Shown piece after piece: positions 43,172 to 52,902 of a stretch of 64,000 nucleotides of DNA. Numbering within the stretch: the first letter of the stretch is position 1; the number at the start of each line of letters is the position of its first letter. Made by a program: the position numbers and the translations under genes. Source of the stretch: Bradyrhizobium iriomotense (GTDB taxonomy: Bacteria; Pseudomonadota; Alphaproteobacteria; Rhizobiales; Xanthobacteraceae); assembly GCF_018129405.1 (NCBI RefSeq), contig NZ_JAFCLP010000015.1, positions 1-64,000 on the forward strand. Direction: 5' to 3'. The notes beneath the pieces are model-generated. The model was not told the origin of the DNA and did not search any database. It saw only the letters and a program-made list of their open reading frames with translations.

Positions 43172-44032
43172 ATGGCAACCGTGGCATCGCGCGCCGAGCT
43201 CGAGCGTCTGTTGGAGGATGACGTGCCCTACGGCGATCTCACCACCGGGGCGCTCGGGGTAGGCGCGATCAGGGGCGTCATGCAGTTCGCCGCGCGCACG
43301 CCGATGGTGCTGGCGCTCGCCGAGGATGCCGCCGCGATCATCACGCTCGCTGGCTGTGAGGTGGAGCTGTTGGCCGCATCCGGCGCGACGTTGAAGCAGG
43401 GCGACCCGATTCTCGAGGCGCACGGTCCGGCCGCGAGCCTGCTGCGGAGCTGGAAGGTCGCGCAGACCCTGATCGAGATCTGGTCGGGTGTCGCCAGTGA
43501 GACCCGCGCCATCGTCGACGCGGCGAGGGCGGTCGCGCCGCAGATTCCGGTTGCCTGCACGCGCAAGAACGTGCCGGGCACCAAGCGCTTTGCGGTCGCA
43601 GCGGTGCAGGCCGGCGGTGCCGTGATGCACCGCCTCGGCCTGTCCGAGACCGTGCTGGTGTTTGCTGAGCACCGCGCCTTTCTCGGTGAACTGCCGTTGT
43701 TCCAGGCAGTCGAGCGGTTGCGGCGGGCGGCGCCGGAGAAGAAGCTGGTGATCGAGGTGAAGACCGCCGATGCCGCGCTTGCCGCGGCGGTCGCCGGTTT
43801 CGACGTCATTCAGGCCGATAAGTTTTCACCAGCTGACATCGCCGCGGTGGTCAAGCGCATCGCATCCATGGCCTATACGCGGGCCCGTCCGATCATTGCT
43901 GCCGCCGGTGGCGTCAACGCGGCGAATGCTGCGGACTATGCGGAGGCGGGCGCCGATGTCCTTGTCACGTCATCGCCCTATCTGGCCAAGCCGAAGGACG
44001 TGCAGGTGCGGATCGCGGCTTGCCGACAATAA
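43172..44032 (+). CDS. modD: ModD, molybdenum utilisation protein (NadC-like fold)
   Basis: The 286-residue protein belongs to the quinolinate phosphoribosyltransferase superfamily but matches ModD: LLEDDVPYGDLTTGALG, VACTRKNVPGTKRFAVAAVQAGGAVMHRLGLSETVLVF. ModD is found beside mod genes and has no settled reaction; the classic NadC role is less likely given the mod context. The ATG at 43172 has AAGGGAAGG in front; the ATG six codons earlier is weaker. A hairpin follows its stop. Confidence 0.9.
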   Translation: MATVASRAELERLLEDDVPYGDLTTGALGVGAIRGVMQFAARTPMVLALAEDAAAIITLAGCEVELLAASGATLKQGDPILEAHGPAASLLRSWKVAQTLIEIWSGVASETRAIVDAARAVAPQIPVACTRKNVPGTKRFAVAAVQAGGAVMHRLGLSETVLVFAEHRAFLGELPLFQAVERLRRAAPEKKLVIEVKTADAALAAAVAGFDVIQADKFSPADIAAVVKRIASMAYTRARPIIAAAGGVNAANAADYAEAGADVLVTSSPYLAKPKDVQVRIAACRQ

Positions 44033-44040
44033 GAGAGAGC

Positions 44041-44073
44041 GTCCGCAATCGTAGGTCTAACGATGTAGCGGAC
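44041..44073 (+). terminator. Hairpin after modD
   Basis: GTCCGC/GCGGAC and ATCGT/ACGAT pair around a short loop, with a small bulge, 8 bases after the modD stop. No T-run follows. It marks the end of the nif island. Confidence 0.4.
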
Positions 44074-44348
44074 CCTCAACTCGAACCACCGACAAGCTGC
44101 CAAGAGGTGATGTAAAGTCACAGTCCGCAGCGTGCACCGGCTGAAGCTTGCTGTGGTTTGCGCCAGCTTGGCTGGAGCCGCAAGGGCATCTACTGGAGCG
44201 GCGGTATTGCGTTCATCGCCAATGACTGTGATCTCTGGCGATTGCCGCGTTGGGCTCCGCGAGAGCCGTGATATGCCGAGGAAAAACACCGACGGAGTTC
44301 GCGAGCTCGTCGATTTCCCGAAGTTGGGTAAGGGCTTAGTCTTGCCTG
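44074..44348. other. Boundary stretch between the nif island and the hyu operon
   Basis: I find no convincing gene, NifA site or sigma-54 element here. Short open frames exist on both strands (44132-44398 forward, 43978-44289 reverse) but lack family signs or clear ribosome-binding sites. The stretch separates modD from the end of the reverse catabolic operon. Confidence 0.5.
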
Positions 44349-46427
44349 TTAGGCCGCTCCTCCTCCCGAGTCCGCCATCGATGTGTGCCCCCAGATGATG
44401 AGCTGACCCGTCTCATCGCGAGTGAACGTATGGTCGGACGGCACGAACGTCGTCGTCGTGGTTTCCTCGACGAGCGCTGGGCCTGGAACTAACGATCCGA
44501 TCGGAAGCCGGTTTCGATCGTAGACGTTGCAGGCGACCCAACCATTCTCCCTTGCCAGGAAAACGAAGCGTTGGGCCTTGAGGGCACTGTCGAGCGTGTT
44601 TTGCGAATCGCCCCGGATGTTCGGCAGGCCGATCACTTCGCTGAGCATTTCGGTTTGCAGATGAAGCGTCGTAATCTCGGCTGTTGCGGTCGTCAACGCA
44701 AACGAAAAAGCCTTCCGATGGGTGGCATGGAAGTCGGATAACAGTTCCTCGGCACTGCCGCCGGAAATGGCCACGGAGACGCTGTGCTCCTGGCCGTGAT
44801 ATCGCATCTCGGCATAGCGATGGAATTTCAACTTGGCCGTGTCGGTTCCGCCGAAATATGCGATGGCCTCCTGTTCGAGCTCCGCGAACAATTGCGCAAT
44901 CGAATCCATTTCCTGCTCGCTGATCCTCTTCAACACTGTACGCCTGATGTCGGCGCGTGGCCGCGCCGCAAGCATTCCCCAGGCAGAGAAGATACCGGGA
45001 TGCGTGGGAATCACGGTCCGCTTGACGTTCAGTTCTCGCCCGAGGCTGGCAGCCAGCAGCGGTCCTGCGCCTCCGGATACGATCAATACGAGGTCGCGCG
45101 GATCGTGTCCCCGCTGTATCGTGATCAGCTTCAGTACGTTGGTCATGGACTCTTCGGCCACCTTGACGATCGCAAGCGCGGCCTGTTCGATCGAGAGCTT
45201 CATCGGCAGGGAGACACGGGCGATCGCCGCACGCGCACGATCGACGTCGAGCGGCATGCGGCCGTCGGCGAAGGTGAGCGGGTCCAGAATTCCGAGGGCC
45301 AGTTTGGCGTCCGTCACCGTCGGGTCGGCGCCGCCTCTGCCGTAACAGGCTGGCCCTGGGCTGGATCCCGCACTTTGGGGGCCGACCCGCAGCCTGCCGC
45401 TTGGGTCGAGCCAGGCTATCGAGCCCCCGCCGGCCCCGACCTCTACGATATCAACGACCGGGACTTGAATGGTGTAACCAGGGGAGCTTCGGGTCTTCTC
45501 GAGGCGATATTCTGCGTCTACCTTGGGCTGTCCCGCCTTGATCAGCGAGCATTTCGCGGTCGTGCCGCCGACGTCCAGGTACAGAACGTCAGTTTCGCCG
45601 ATCTCCGATCCGATACGCGCCGCGCCAGCCACGCCGCCGGATGGACCGGATTCGACCAACGTGAGGGGAGCCGTTACCACCTGTTCGAAGCTTGCGATGC
45701 CGCCGTTCGATTGCATCGCATAGGTGGGGCAATTTATCCCCTTCCTTCGCAGCGCGATATCGAGGTTGTCGAAATAACTTCTGATGATGGGCTGAACATA
45801 GGCATTGAGCGCGACCGTGTTGGATCGCTCGTATTCCCGCCATTGCCGCGAGATTTCGTGGCTGGCACAAACTGATATCCCAGGCAGCTCCTTGCGCAGC
45901 AATTCCGCGCATTGCTTCTCGTGGGTGGGATTGGCGTAGCTATGAAGGAAGATGATCGCGACGGCCGCAACCTGCTGCTCGCGGCATTGCCGGACGCAGC
46001 GCGCGACATCCTCCTCATCCAGGGCGTGCAGGACCCCGCCCGATGCACTCATGCGCTCTCTCACCTCGAATCGCAGGTGACGTGGTACCAAGGGCGCCGG
46101 AGTCCTGGTGCGCAAATTGTACAGATCGGGGCGGTTGCCCCTGCCGATTTCGAGCACGTCACGGAAACCAGCCGTCGTAATCAGCGCAGTCTTGACACCT
46201 TTGCGCTCGGTTATGGCGTTGATGACGGTTGTGCCGCCGTGAACGAAGAAGCCGATGGCGTCGACGCCCAATCCGGATCGCTCGGCCATGGCGATGGTGT
46301 CGAGTACCCCGACGGATTGGTCATCGACGGTTGTCAGGCTCTTCGAGAAGACGACTGCGCCACTGGTGTCGTCATAGGCGATCAAGTCGGTAAAAGTGCC
46401 GCCCACATCCGTGGCAAGGCGAATCAT
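44349..46427 (-). CDS. HyuA-type hydantoinase/oxoprolinase subunit (pair 2)
   Basis: The 692-residue protein has the ASKHA ATPase-type start MIRLATDVGGTFTDLIAYDD and the LVESGPSGGVAGAARIGSEIG block of HyuA/OplaH. The family hydrolyses cyclic amides (hydantoins, 5-oxoproline) or carboxylates ketones with ATP. I chose the ATG at 46427, since the one at 46481 overlaps the preceding hyuB. It is the last gene of the 11-gene reverse operon. Confidence 0.88.
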   Translation of the reverse strand: MIRLATDVGGTFTDLIAYDDTSGAVVFSKSLTTVDDQSVGVLDTIAMAERSGLGVDAIGFFVHGGTTVINAITERKGVKTALITTAGFRDVLEIGRGNRPDLYNLRTRTPAPLVPRHLRFEVRERMSASGGVLHALDEEDVARCVRQCREQQVAAVAIIFLHSYANPTHEKQCAELLRKELPGISVCASHEISRQWREYERSNTVALNAYVQPIIRSYFDNLDIALRRKGINCPTYAMQSNGGIASFEQVVTAPLTLVESGPSGGVAGAARIGSEIGETDVLYLDVGGTTAKCSLIKAGQPKVDAEYRLEKTRSSPGYTIQVPVVDIVEVGAGGGSIAWLDPSGRLRVGPQSAGSSPGPACYGRGGADPTVTDAKLALGILDPLTFADGRMPLDVDRARAAIARVSLPMKLSIEQAALAIVKVAEESMTNVLKLITIQRGHDPRDLVLIVSGGAGPLLAASLGRELNVKRTVIPTHPGIFSAWGMLAARPRADIRRTVLKRISEQEMDSIAQLFAELEQEAIAYFGGTDTAKLKFHRYAEMRYHGQEHSVSVAISGGSAEELLSDFHATHRKAFSFALTTATAEITTLHLQTEMLSEVIGLPNIRGDSQNTLDSALKAQRFVFLARENGWVACNVYDRNRLPIGSLVPGPALVEETTTTTFVPSDHTFTRDETGQLIIWGHTSMADSGGGAA

Positions 46428-46449
46428 GTCGTGGACCCCTGGCCAAGTG

Positions 46450-48141
46450 TCATTGCTGTCTTCCGTAAATGCGCTGTGCATCTTCCCGGGAGATCAATCC
46501 GCTCTCGATGTCGGCCGTCACCATTGCGGGGGCCCGGTCCGATGGTGCTCCCCAACCGCCGCCGCCGCCCGTCACGATCTTGATACGGTCCCCCTGGCCA
46601 ACTGGTTTGGTCGGCGATCGTCCGAGCTTCAGGACGCCTCCGTCGGGCTTCACGATTTCAAGATAGTTGACCGATCCGCACTTGCCGCCGTCCATTGGCC
46701 ATGGCGGCGTGACCGTCCGCCCAAAGCCGCAATAGACCTCGGCGCGCTCGGCCAGGATCCGATACTCCCTCACCAAACCGTATCCGCCACGAAAGCGGCC
46801 GGCACCGACACCGCCTTCGACATTGAAGCCGTAGCGTTCGACCAGCAGCGGAAACTTGGCTTCGATCAGTTCGACGGAATAGTTGTAAGTATCGCCGTCG
46901 GTCAGCGCGATCAACGCATTGGCGCCGTCGCTGTCGTGACAAGCGCCCCAGCCTCCGTGCTCGGGTTCGATATGGACGAACAAGTCGCCGGCTTCATCAT
47001 GTCCGGCGATGTAGGTGACGCAGAGACTGGTGTAGGAGCCGGCGGAAAATCGTTCGGGCAGGATCGGCGCCAGTGCCTTCCAGACCAGCTCGGACGCGTG
47101 CACCGACCCTTCGTAATACCAGCCGGTGGGAGACGGCCGCTCAGCGGTAAACAGCGTGCCTTGCGGGGCCGAGATCGACAATGGGCGAAACCAACCTTCG
47201 TTCGAGGGTTCGTAGGGCGCGACCAGGGCTTTGAAGACGGTCTTCACTGCGGAGTGCAGTGCGCCGCGGGCGCAATTGATCGGACCGGTGCATGCCGAGG
47301 GGCAGCCCGTGAAGTCGACCTCCATGCTGTCACCGTCGATACGGACCGCAACCCTGACCTCGATGGAAAGCGGACTGACGCCATCGCCGTCGATCACGTC
47401 GGTGGCGATGTACTCGCCATTCGGCAGCGATCGGATGAGTTTCCTGGCTCTGGTCTCGGAATCTCGCAGCAGCTGATCGAACGAAGCGAGCAGTGTGTCG
47501 GCACCGTATCGACCGACCACCTCCTGCAGCCTCTGATCGGCGATCCGGACGGTGGCGAGCTGGGCATGGAGGTCGCCGATGGCCATATCGGGAAGCCGGG
47601 CGTTCTCGCGGATGATCTCGACGATGCTCTCGACCAAATGACCTCTTTCGGCGATCTTCACGCAGGGCAGTCGTAGCCCTTCCTGAAAGATCGAGGTCGC
47701 ATCGGGCGGCAGGCTTCCCGGAATCGCGCCGCCGACGTCCAACCAATGCGCGACATTGATGGCGAACGCGATCAGTCGGCCTTCGGCGAACACCGGACGC
47801 ACGATCGCGAAATCACAGGCATGGGTGCCGCCGCGAAAGGGGTCGTTGGTGACGATTACATCGCCGGGAAAAATCGACCCACCGAACCGGTCGATGACGC
47901 TGCGGATCTGCGTGCCGAACGTTCCGGTAAACAGCGTAATCCCGTTGGTCTGCGCGATGAGCTCGCCGTGCGCATTGCAGATGCCGCAAGCGAAATCCAG
48001 CACTTCGTAGATCACCGGGCTCATGCTGGTCTTCGTCATCACGATCGCCATTTCATCGACGACGGAGAGCAGCTTGCCTTGGATGATTTCGTAGGTGACC
48101 GGATCGAACGGCGCGGCGGATACGCTGGTTTCAATGGCCAA
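46450..48141 (-). CDS. HyuB-type hydantoinase/oxoprolinase subunit (pair 2)
   Basis: The 563-residue protein is a HyuB homologue: FDPVTYEIIQGKLLSVVDEMAIVMTKTSMSPVIYEVLDFACGI, PGDVIVTNDPFRGGTHACDF and the Gly-rich end VTGGGGGWGAP. It forms a complex with the HyuA encoded next. Its first codons overlap the end of the molybdenum hydroxylase large-subunit gene by 11 bases, which couples the two activities. Confidence 0.9.
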   Translation of the reverse strand: MAIETSVSAAPFDPVTYEIIQGKLLSVVDEMAIVMTKTSMSPVIYEVLDFACGICNAHGELIAQTNGITLFTGTFGTQIRSVIDRFGGSIFPGDVIVTNDPFRGGTHACDFAIVRPVFAEGRLIAFAINVAHWLDVGGAIPGSLPPDATSIFQEGLRLPCVKIAERGHLVESIVEIIRENARLPDMAIGDLHAQLATVRIADQRLQEVVGRYGADTLLASFDQLLRDSETRARKLIRSLPNGEYIATDVIDGDGVSPLSIEVRVAVRIDGDSMEVDFTGCPSACTGPINCARGALHSAVKTVFKALVAPYEPSNEGWFRPLSISAPQGTLFTAERPSPTGWYYEGSVHASELVWKALAPILPERFSAGSYTSLCVTYIAGHDEAGDLFVHIEPEHGGWGACHDSDGANALIALTDGDTYNYSVELIEAKFPLLVERYGFNVEGGVGAGRFRGGYGLVREYRILAERAEVYCGFGRTVTPPWPMDGGKCGSVNYLEIVKPDGGVLKLGRSPTKPVGQGDRIKIVTGGGGGWGAPSDRAPAMVTADIESGLISREDAQRIYGRQQ

Positions 48142-50524
48142 AATGCGTCACTTTCAAATTCTGTGCAGCCGTGCCGTGCGGTCGCACCAGATTGTCGACC
48201 CAGGCCTCGGCGATGTGGGGAAGGCTGAGCTCACCCTTGCGGTCCAGCAGCAGTTCGAGCACCCGCGGCGGCGTCAGCGGCAGTTCCTGGACACGCTTTC
48301 CGGTTGCGTTCGCCACCGCGCAGGCGATGGTCGCGCCGACGTTCAGGATCGGCACCTCTCCGGCACCTTTGGTGCCAAGCGGTCCGACCGACGGCGCGCC
48401 TTCGTACAGGCTGATCTCGACCGGCACGACGTCGAGCGCCAGCGGCAGGCGGTACGTCTCGAAGCCGTTCTGGCAGACGCGGCCACTTGTGCCGATCGTT
48501 ACCTCTTCATGCAAAGCATAGCCCAGGCCTTGCACGACCCCGCCCTGGATCTGGCCATGGATCGCACGCGGATTCAGCGCGCGGCCGACATCCTGCACGA
48601 CGCGATAGCTCAGCACCTCGACATGTCCCGTCTCGGGATCGACCGCGACGTCGCAGTCATGGACCGCGAACACCGGGATATCGATCGCGTCGATGAAGTG
48701 TCCGGCGACACAACCGGGCATCGCCGGCACGCCCGCGCCCGTGAAGGCGCCAGTGCCGGAAACCGGACCGAGTTGGGCCTGTGCGCGGGTTGCGACGTCA
48801 GCGATTGTACGACCAGAGCCGGGCGCGCCGGCGATCTCGATCCGCCCCTGGCGCATCACGAGGTCTTCGGGCGCCGCTTCGATCATCTCCGAGGCGACCT
48901 TCAGCAGCTTGGTTCGCACCTCCTGCGCTGCCGAAAGGCTCGCCGCGCCGAGCGACACTGTGGTGCGACCGCCGCCGACACCGACGTCGTAGCCGGCCGC
49001 GTCGGTATCGGCCGCGCGCACCACGACGTCGTCGGGCTTGAGGCCGAGCGTGCCGGCGACGATCTGGGGAAGGCTCTGCATCATCGAGCCGGAACCGATC
49101 TCGACACCCGATGTCACGAGCGTGGCTGTCCCGTCGGCGTTCATGTTGACAGTTGCGGCTGAAGGGCCGACGAACACGAACCATGTGCCGACCGTGGTGG
49201 CGCGTCCGAACAATCGGCCGTCGGCCAGCTTGCGGGAGGGCACGGCCGCTTCGCGCAGCGTATCCATCCGATCGAGCATCGGGCCGAGCACATTGCCCTC
49301 GAACACCTGGCCGGTGGCGCCCAGGTCGGCGTCGCCGAGCACATTGCGGCGGCGGAAGGCGAGGGGATCCATGCCGATTCGCGCTGCGATCTCGTCGGTG
49401 TGCCGCTCCAGCGCGAAGGTGCAATAGACACCATTGCAGCAGCGGAAGGCACCGTTCGGTGCGGTGTTGGTGTAGACCGCGCGCGAGACCAGGCGCGTCG
49501 ACCCGAGTCGGTAGTTTCCGCCAAGCGTATGGGCGGTCATCGTGGTCAGGAAGATCTGCTCGCCGCCATAGGCGCCGCAATCCATCAGGACGACCGCTTC
49601 GCGTCCGACGATCTCGCCATCGCGCGTTACTGCCGAGCGAATGCGAAGCTCGGCGTTCTCGCGGAACAGGCAGGTCAGCATCTCCTCTTCGCGCGAATTG
49701 ACCAGCCGCACCGGTTGTCCGCTGGCGCGCGCGAGCAGGGCCGCGAATGGTTCGATGGCGAGATCGAATTTGAGGCCGAAGGCCCCGCCCACCGGCGGCA
49801 CTGTGACCCGTACCAGCGAGGGGGCAACGCCGAGGATCCGCGCGGTCGCATTGCGGATCGTCCAGGGAACCTGGGTCGAGGTCTCGATATGGAACCGCCC
49901 GTCCTCATAGCTCGCGACCACCGCGCGCGGCTCGAAGGTGACATGGTTCTGACGGCCGACGCGGAATGCGCTCTCGATGATTTCGACATCGGGAAGGGCG
50001 AAGGCGCCGTCGACGTCGCCACGCACCACGGTAGCCTCCCAGGCCACGTTGCCCGCACGCGCGCCGCCTTCGAACAGCACCTCGTAGTCGCTCCAGTCGG
50101 GATGAACCAGCGGCGCGGCCGGTGCGAGGGATTCCGCCATGGTGAGCACGGCCGGCAGCCGCGCGAACTCGACATCGATCGCCGCAAGCGCAGCCTGCGC
50201 CTGTGCAAGCGTGTCGGCTGCGATCGCCGCCAACGGCTCGCCGTCATAGCGGATCACGTCGCGGGCAAATAGCGGGTGATCGGCGATACCGATCCCGATC
50301 TTGCCGGGAGCATCCGCCGCGGTGACGATCGCGCGCACGCCGGGCAGGCGTGCGGCACGCGACGTGTCGAGGCGGACGATGCGCCCTGAGGCCACGTCGG
50401 CGCGCAGTACTGCCGCGTGCAGCATCCCGGGTAGGTAGCGATCCATGGTGTAGCGCGTGCGGCCGCGCAGCTTGTCACGCGCATCGCGGCGGCGGAAATC
50501 CATGGTGGCGGAGATTTCGGACAT
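48131..50524 (-). CDS. Xanthine-dehydrogenase-family large (Mo) subunit
   Basis: The 797-residue protein is the molybdopterin subunit of a xanthine dehydrogenase/aldehyde oxidase-type hydroxylase. It starts RRRDARDKLRGRTRYTMD and includes PPVGGAFGLKFDLAIEPFAALLA, GVEIGSGSMMQSLPQIVA, and the catalytic glutamate in GTKGAGEVPILNV. It hydroxylates an N-heterocycle or aldehyde. The small and FAD subunits lie directly upstream. Substrate cannot be read from sequence. Confidence 0.93.
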   Translation of the reverse strand: MSEISATMDFRRRDARDKLRGRTRYTMDRYLPGMLHAAVLRADVASGRIVRLDTSRAARLPGVRAIVTAADAPGKIGIGIADHPLFARDVIRYDGEPLAAIAADTLAQAQAALAAIDVEFARLPAVLTMAESLAPAAPLVHPDWSDYEVLFEGGARAGNVAWEATVVRGDVDGAFALPDVEIIESAFRVGRQNHVTFEPRAVVASYEDGRFHIETSTQVPWTIRNATARILGVAPSLVRVTVPPVGGAFGLKFDLAIEPFAALLARASGQPVRLVNSREEEMLTCLFRENAELRIRSAVTRDGEIVGREAVVLMDCGAYGGEQIFLTTMTAHTLGGNYRLGSTRLVSRAVYTNTAPNGAFRCCNGVYCTFALERHTDEIAARIGMDPLAFRRRNVLGDADLGATGQVFEGNVLGPMLDRMDTLREAAVPSRKLADGRLFGRATTVGTWFVFVGPSAATVNMNADGTATLVTSGVEIGSGSMMQSLPQIVAGTLGLKPDDVVVRAADTDAAGYDVGVGGGRTTVSLGAASLSAAQEVRTKLLKVASEMIEAAPEDLVMRQGRIEIAGAPGSGRTIADVATRAQAQLGPVSGTGAFTGAGVPAMPGCVAGHFIDAIDIPVFAVHDCDVAVDPETGHVEVLSYRVVQDVGRALNPRAIHGQIQGGVVQGLGYALHEEVTIGTSGRVCQNGFETYRLPLALDVVPVEISLYEGAPSVGPLGTKGAGEVPILNVGATIACAVANATGKRVQELPLTPPRVLELLLDRKGELSLPHIAEAWVDNLVRPHGTAAQNLKVTHFGH

Positions 50525-50537
50525 GGGCAGCCCTCGG

Positions 50538-50996
50538 TCATTTCACGGCAAGTGCGGACAGCGTGGCGTCGACGATGCGCTCATATCCGGTGCAACGGCA
50601 GATGTTGCCGCTCAGCGCAGCGCGGATGTCGTCGCGCGTTGCTTCGGGGGAGGTCGCCAGAAGATGTGTCAGGGTCACCACCATGCCCGGGAAGCACATG
50701 CCGCATTGGACTGCATCGCAGGCTTCGAGCGCGACCTGGATTGCGGTCGGCGCACCGCCAGTGCCAAGACCCTCGATGGTTCGGATATCAGAACCCTCGG
50801 CGAGCGCTGCCGGCATCAGGCATGATGGGGTCGGCTTGTCGTCGACCAGCACCATGCAGGCACCGCAAAAGCCTTCGCGGCACACCGGCTTGGTGCCGGT
50901 GAGATGGAATTCCTCGCGCAGGATGTCGACCAGTGGGGTCACGGGATCGGCGGCCGAAGTGCGGCGGTCACCATTCACGATCAGGCTCAGGGCCAT
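50538..50996 (-). CDS. Xanthine-dehydrogenase-family [2Fe-2S] small subunit
   Basis: The 152-residue protein holds the two [2Fe-2S] clusters: CREGFCGACMVLVDDKPTPSC and CGMCFPGM...CRCTGYERIVDA. The ATG at 50996 has GGAGG 5 bases in front; a GTG two codons earlier sits against that element. It passes electrons from the Mo site to FAD. Confidence 0.95.
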   Translation of the reverse strand: MALSLIVNGDRRTSAADPVTPLVDILREEFHLTGTKPVCREGFCGACMVLVDDKPTPSCLMPAALAEGSDIRTIEGLGTGGAPTAIQVALEACDAVQCGMCFPGMVVTLTHLLATSPEATRDDIRAALSGNICRCTGYERIVDATLSALAVK

Positions 50997-51016
50997 GTTC
51001 ACCTCCGCAATCTCGT

Positions 51017-51892
51017 TCAGGCGCCAAGCGCCGCGGCAGTCGCTCGCCGGACGAGGCCGGGCAGCACACTGACGCGATACCAGGGGGGAACCTCGACGCT
51101 CTCGCGGCCGACGAATTCACCAGCCAGATCGGCGGCGATCTCCGCGGCCCGTGCGGGGTCGAGTGGGCGGCCAAGCAGAGCTGCTTCGAGCCGTCCCCAG
51201 CGGCGTGCGACCGCTTCGACCGAACCGATCGCGATCCGCGCCGCACGTACATGGTTCGTCGCATCGACATCCAAGGACAGGCTCACGATGGCAACTGGAT
51301 AGTCGCCAGCCTTACGCAATGGCAGTCGTGCATGCGCAGTCTTGTGCCGGGATCGCGGCACCACGATCTTGGTAAGCAGCTGGCCTGGGGCCAATGCCGA
51401 TCGCTGCGTCAAGAACGCCTTGAGGCTCATGCGTTCGCGGCCGCTTCGGCTCGAGACCTCGGTCTGGGCGTCGAGGCAGAGCAGGGCGGGCACGCAATCC
51501 GCCGCGGAAAAGTCCGACGTCGCAAGATTGCCGCCGATCGTCGCCAGCGCCCGGATCGCCGGGTTCGCAGACCGGCCCGCGGCCGCCGCGAGGACCGCGA
51601 ACTCGGGCAGATCGGCCACAGCCGAGGCCAGCGCGGCGTGCGTGACTGCCGCACCGATTTCGATCGCATCGGCGCCGATCCGGATCTCGGTCAGTTCGGG
51701 AATTTTCCCGATCGCAACATGGCGGGCCTTGAGCGGTTGGTGCCGGATCGGCGCGCGCATGATCCAGGTGCCGCCGGCAAAGGCCGCGCCTTCCGGGCCG
51801 TAGTCGTTCAGCGCGTCGAGGGCTGCGGCCAATGACGATGCGATATAGAATGTTCCAGTCGCATCGCCTTGTGCGAGAGGTCCAGTTGTCAT
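51017..51892 (-). CDS. Xanthine-dehydrogenase-family FAD-binding subunit
   Basis: The 291-residue protein is a CoxM-like FAD subunit with AFAGGTWIMRAPI in place of the usual AGGT...L and the second FAD motif TIGGNLATSDFSAADCVPALLCLDA. It completes the three-subunit molybdenum hydroxylase. The ATG at 51892 overlaps the end of the upstream permease gene by 4 bases, so transport and oxidation are coupled. Confidence 0.92.
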   Translation of the reverse strand: MTTGPLAQGDATGTFYIASSLAAALDALNDYGPEGAAFAGGTWIMRAPIRHQPLKARHVAIGKIPELTEIRIGADAIEIGAAVTHAALASAVADLPEFAVLAAAAGRSANPAIRALATIGGNLATSDFSAADCVPALLCLDAQTEVSSRSGRERMSLKAFLTQRSALAPGQLLTKIVVPRSRHKTAHARLPLRKAGDYPVAIVSLSLDVDATNHVRAARIAIGSVEAVARRWGRLEAALLGRPLDPARAAEIAADLAGEFVGRESVEVPPWYRVSVLPGLVRRATAAALGA

Positions 51893-52902
51893 CGGCGTCG
51901 CTCCAGTCGCAGGCGATCGAGCAGCACACCGATGATGACGATGGCGCCGAGCACGACCATCTGGATGTAACCGTCGATGCGGGTGAGATTCATGCCGTTG
52001 GACAGGATCGTGACGAACAGGGCGCCGAGCACGGCGGTGCCGACCCCGCCACGTCCGCCTGCCAGGCTCGTTCCGCCGACCACGGCGCCGGCGATAGCCT
52101 GCAATGATAGCGAGCCGCCGAGATTCGGTTCTCCCGAGCCGGTGCGCGCGGTCATCATGATCGCGCCGAGCGCGGCGAGCGTCGAACACAGCACATAAGT
52201 CGCGACCAGGATCCGCTTGACCGGCAGGCCGGCGACTGCCGCGGCGCGTGGGTTGGTCCCGATGATGTAGAGCGAGCGGCCGAACACCGTGCGGCTGAGC
52301 ATCAGGTGCAGCGCCAAGCCAATGGCCAGTGTGATGATGATAGCCGCCGGGATGCCAAAAATGCTGCCGCCGTAGAAGAGCTGCGAGAACAGTTTGGGCA
52401 CCCCCTGGACCGGACGTCCGGCGGACAGGGTGGTCGCGACGCCGATCGCGATGTTGTAGCTGCCGAGCGTTGCAACGAACGGGCTGACGCCGAGCAGCGC
52501 GATGACCACGCCATTGAACAGACCGCAGGCGATGCCGAGGCCGAAGCCGGTGCCGAGCCCGGCGAGCACCACGATGGAGGGATCATGGCCGGTTGCCGTG
52601 GCGCCGGCCATCGCCAGCGCGGTGCCGACGCTGACCATCGAAACGGCCGGCCCAAGGGCGAGGTCGAAGCCGCGGGTGAGGATCACCACGGTCTGCGCCA
52701 TTGCAAATAGCGCCAGATAACTGGTCTGCTGCGCGATATTGAGCAGATTGGCCGGCGAGAGCACGCTGCGATCGACGGCTGCAAAGCCGAGCAGCAGCAC
52801 GACCAGCGCGATCGGCAGCACCGCGCGCCACAGCCATTCGCTCGAAAACGAGTTCTTGTGGCTGCTCTGCTCGGTTGTCATGGACAATTCCAGGTCAGAC
52901 AC
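51889..52902 (-). CDS. Sugar-type ABC transporter permease (RbsC family), 2 of 2
   Basis: The 337-residue integral membrane protein has about eight to ten hydrophobic segments and the RbsC-type block VVGGTSLAGGRGGVGTAVLGALFVTILSNGMNL. It pairs with the neighbouring permease. The overlap with both flanking genes (8 and 4 bases) shows tight operon structure. Confidence 0.92.
   Translation of the reverse strand: MSDLELSMTTEQSSHKNSFSSEWLWRAVLPIALVVLLLGFAAVDRSVLSPANLLNIAQQTSYLALFAMAQTVVILTRGFDLALGPAVSMVSVGTALAMAGATATGHDPSIVVLAGLGTGFGLGIACGLFNGVVIALLGVSPFVATLGSYNIAIGVATTLSAGRPVQGVPKLFSQLFYGGSIFGIPAAIIITLAIGLALHLMLSRTVFGRSLYIIGTNPRAAAVAGLPVKRILVATYVLCSTLAALGAIMMTARTGSGEPNLGGSLSLQAIAGAVVGGTSLAGGRGGVGTAVLGALFVTILSNGMNLTRIDGYIQMVVLGAIVIIGVLLDRLRLERRR

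Noticed and set aside
44132-44398. Forward 88-codon frame and overlapping reverse frame in the gap after modD
   Set aside because: No recognised motif, no convincing ribosome-binding site, and the forward frame runs into the secure hyuA 3' end. They may be decayed sequence.
46396-47676. Forward-strand open frames opposite the hyuB genes
   Set aside because: They are antisense to clear HyuA/HyuB coding sequence and have no homology signs.
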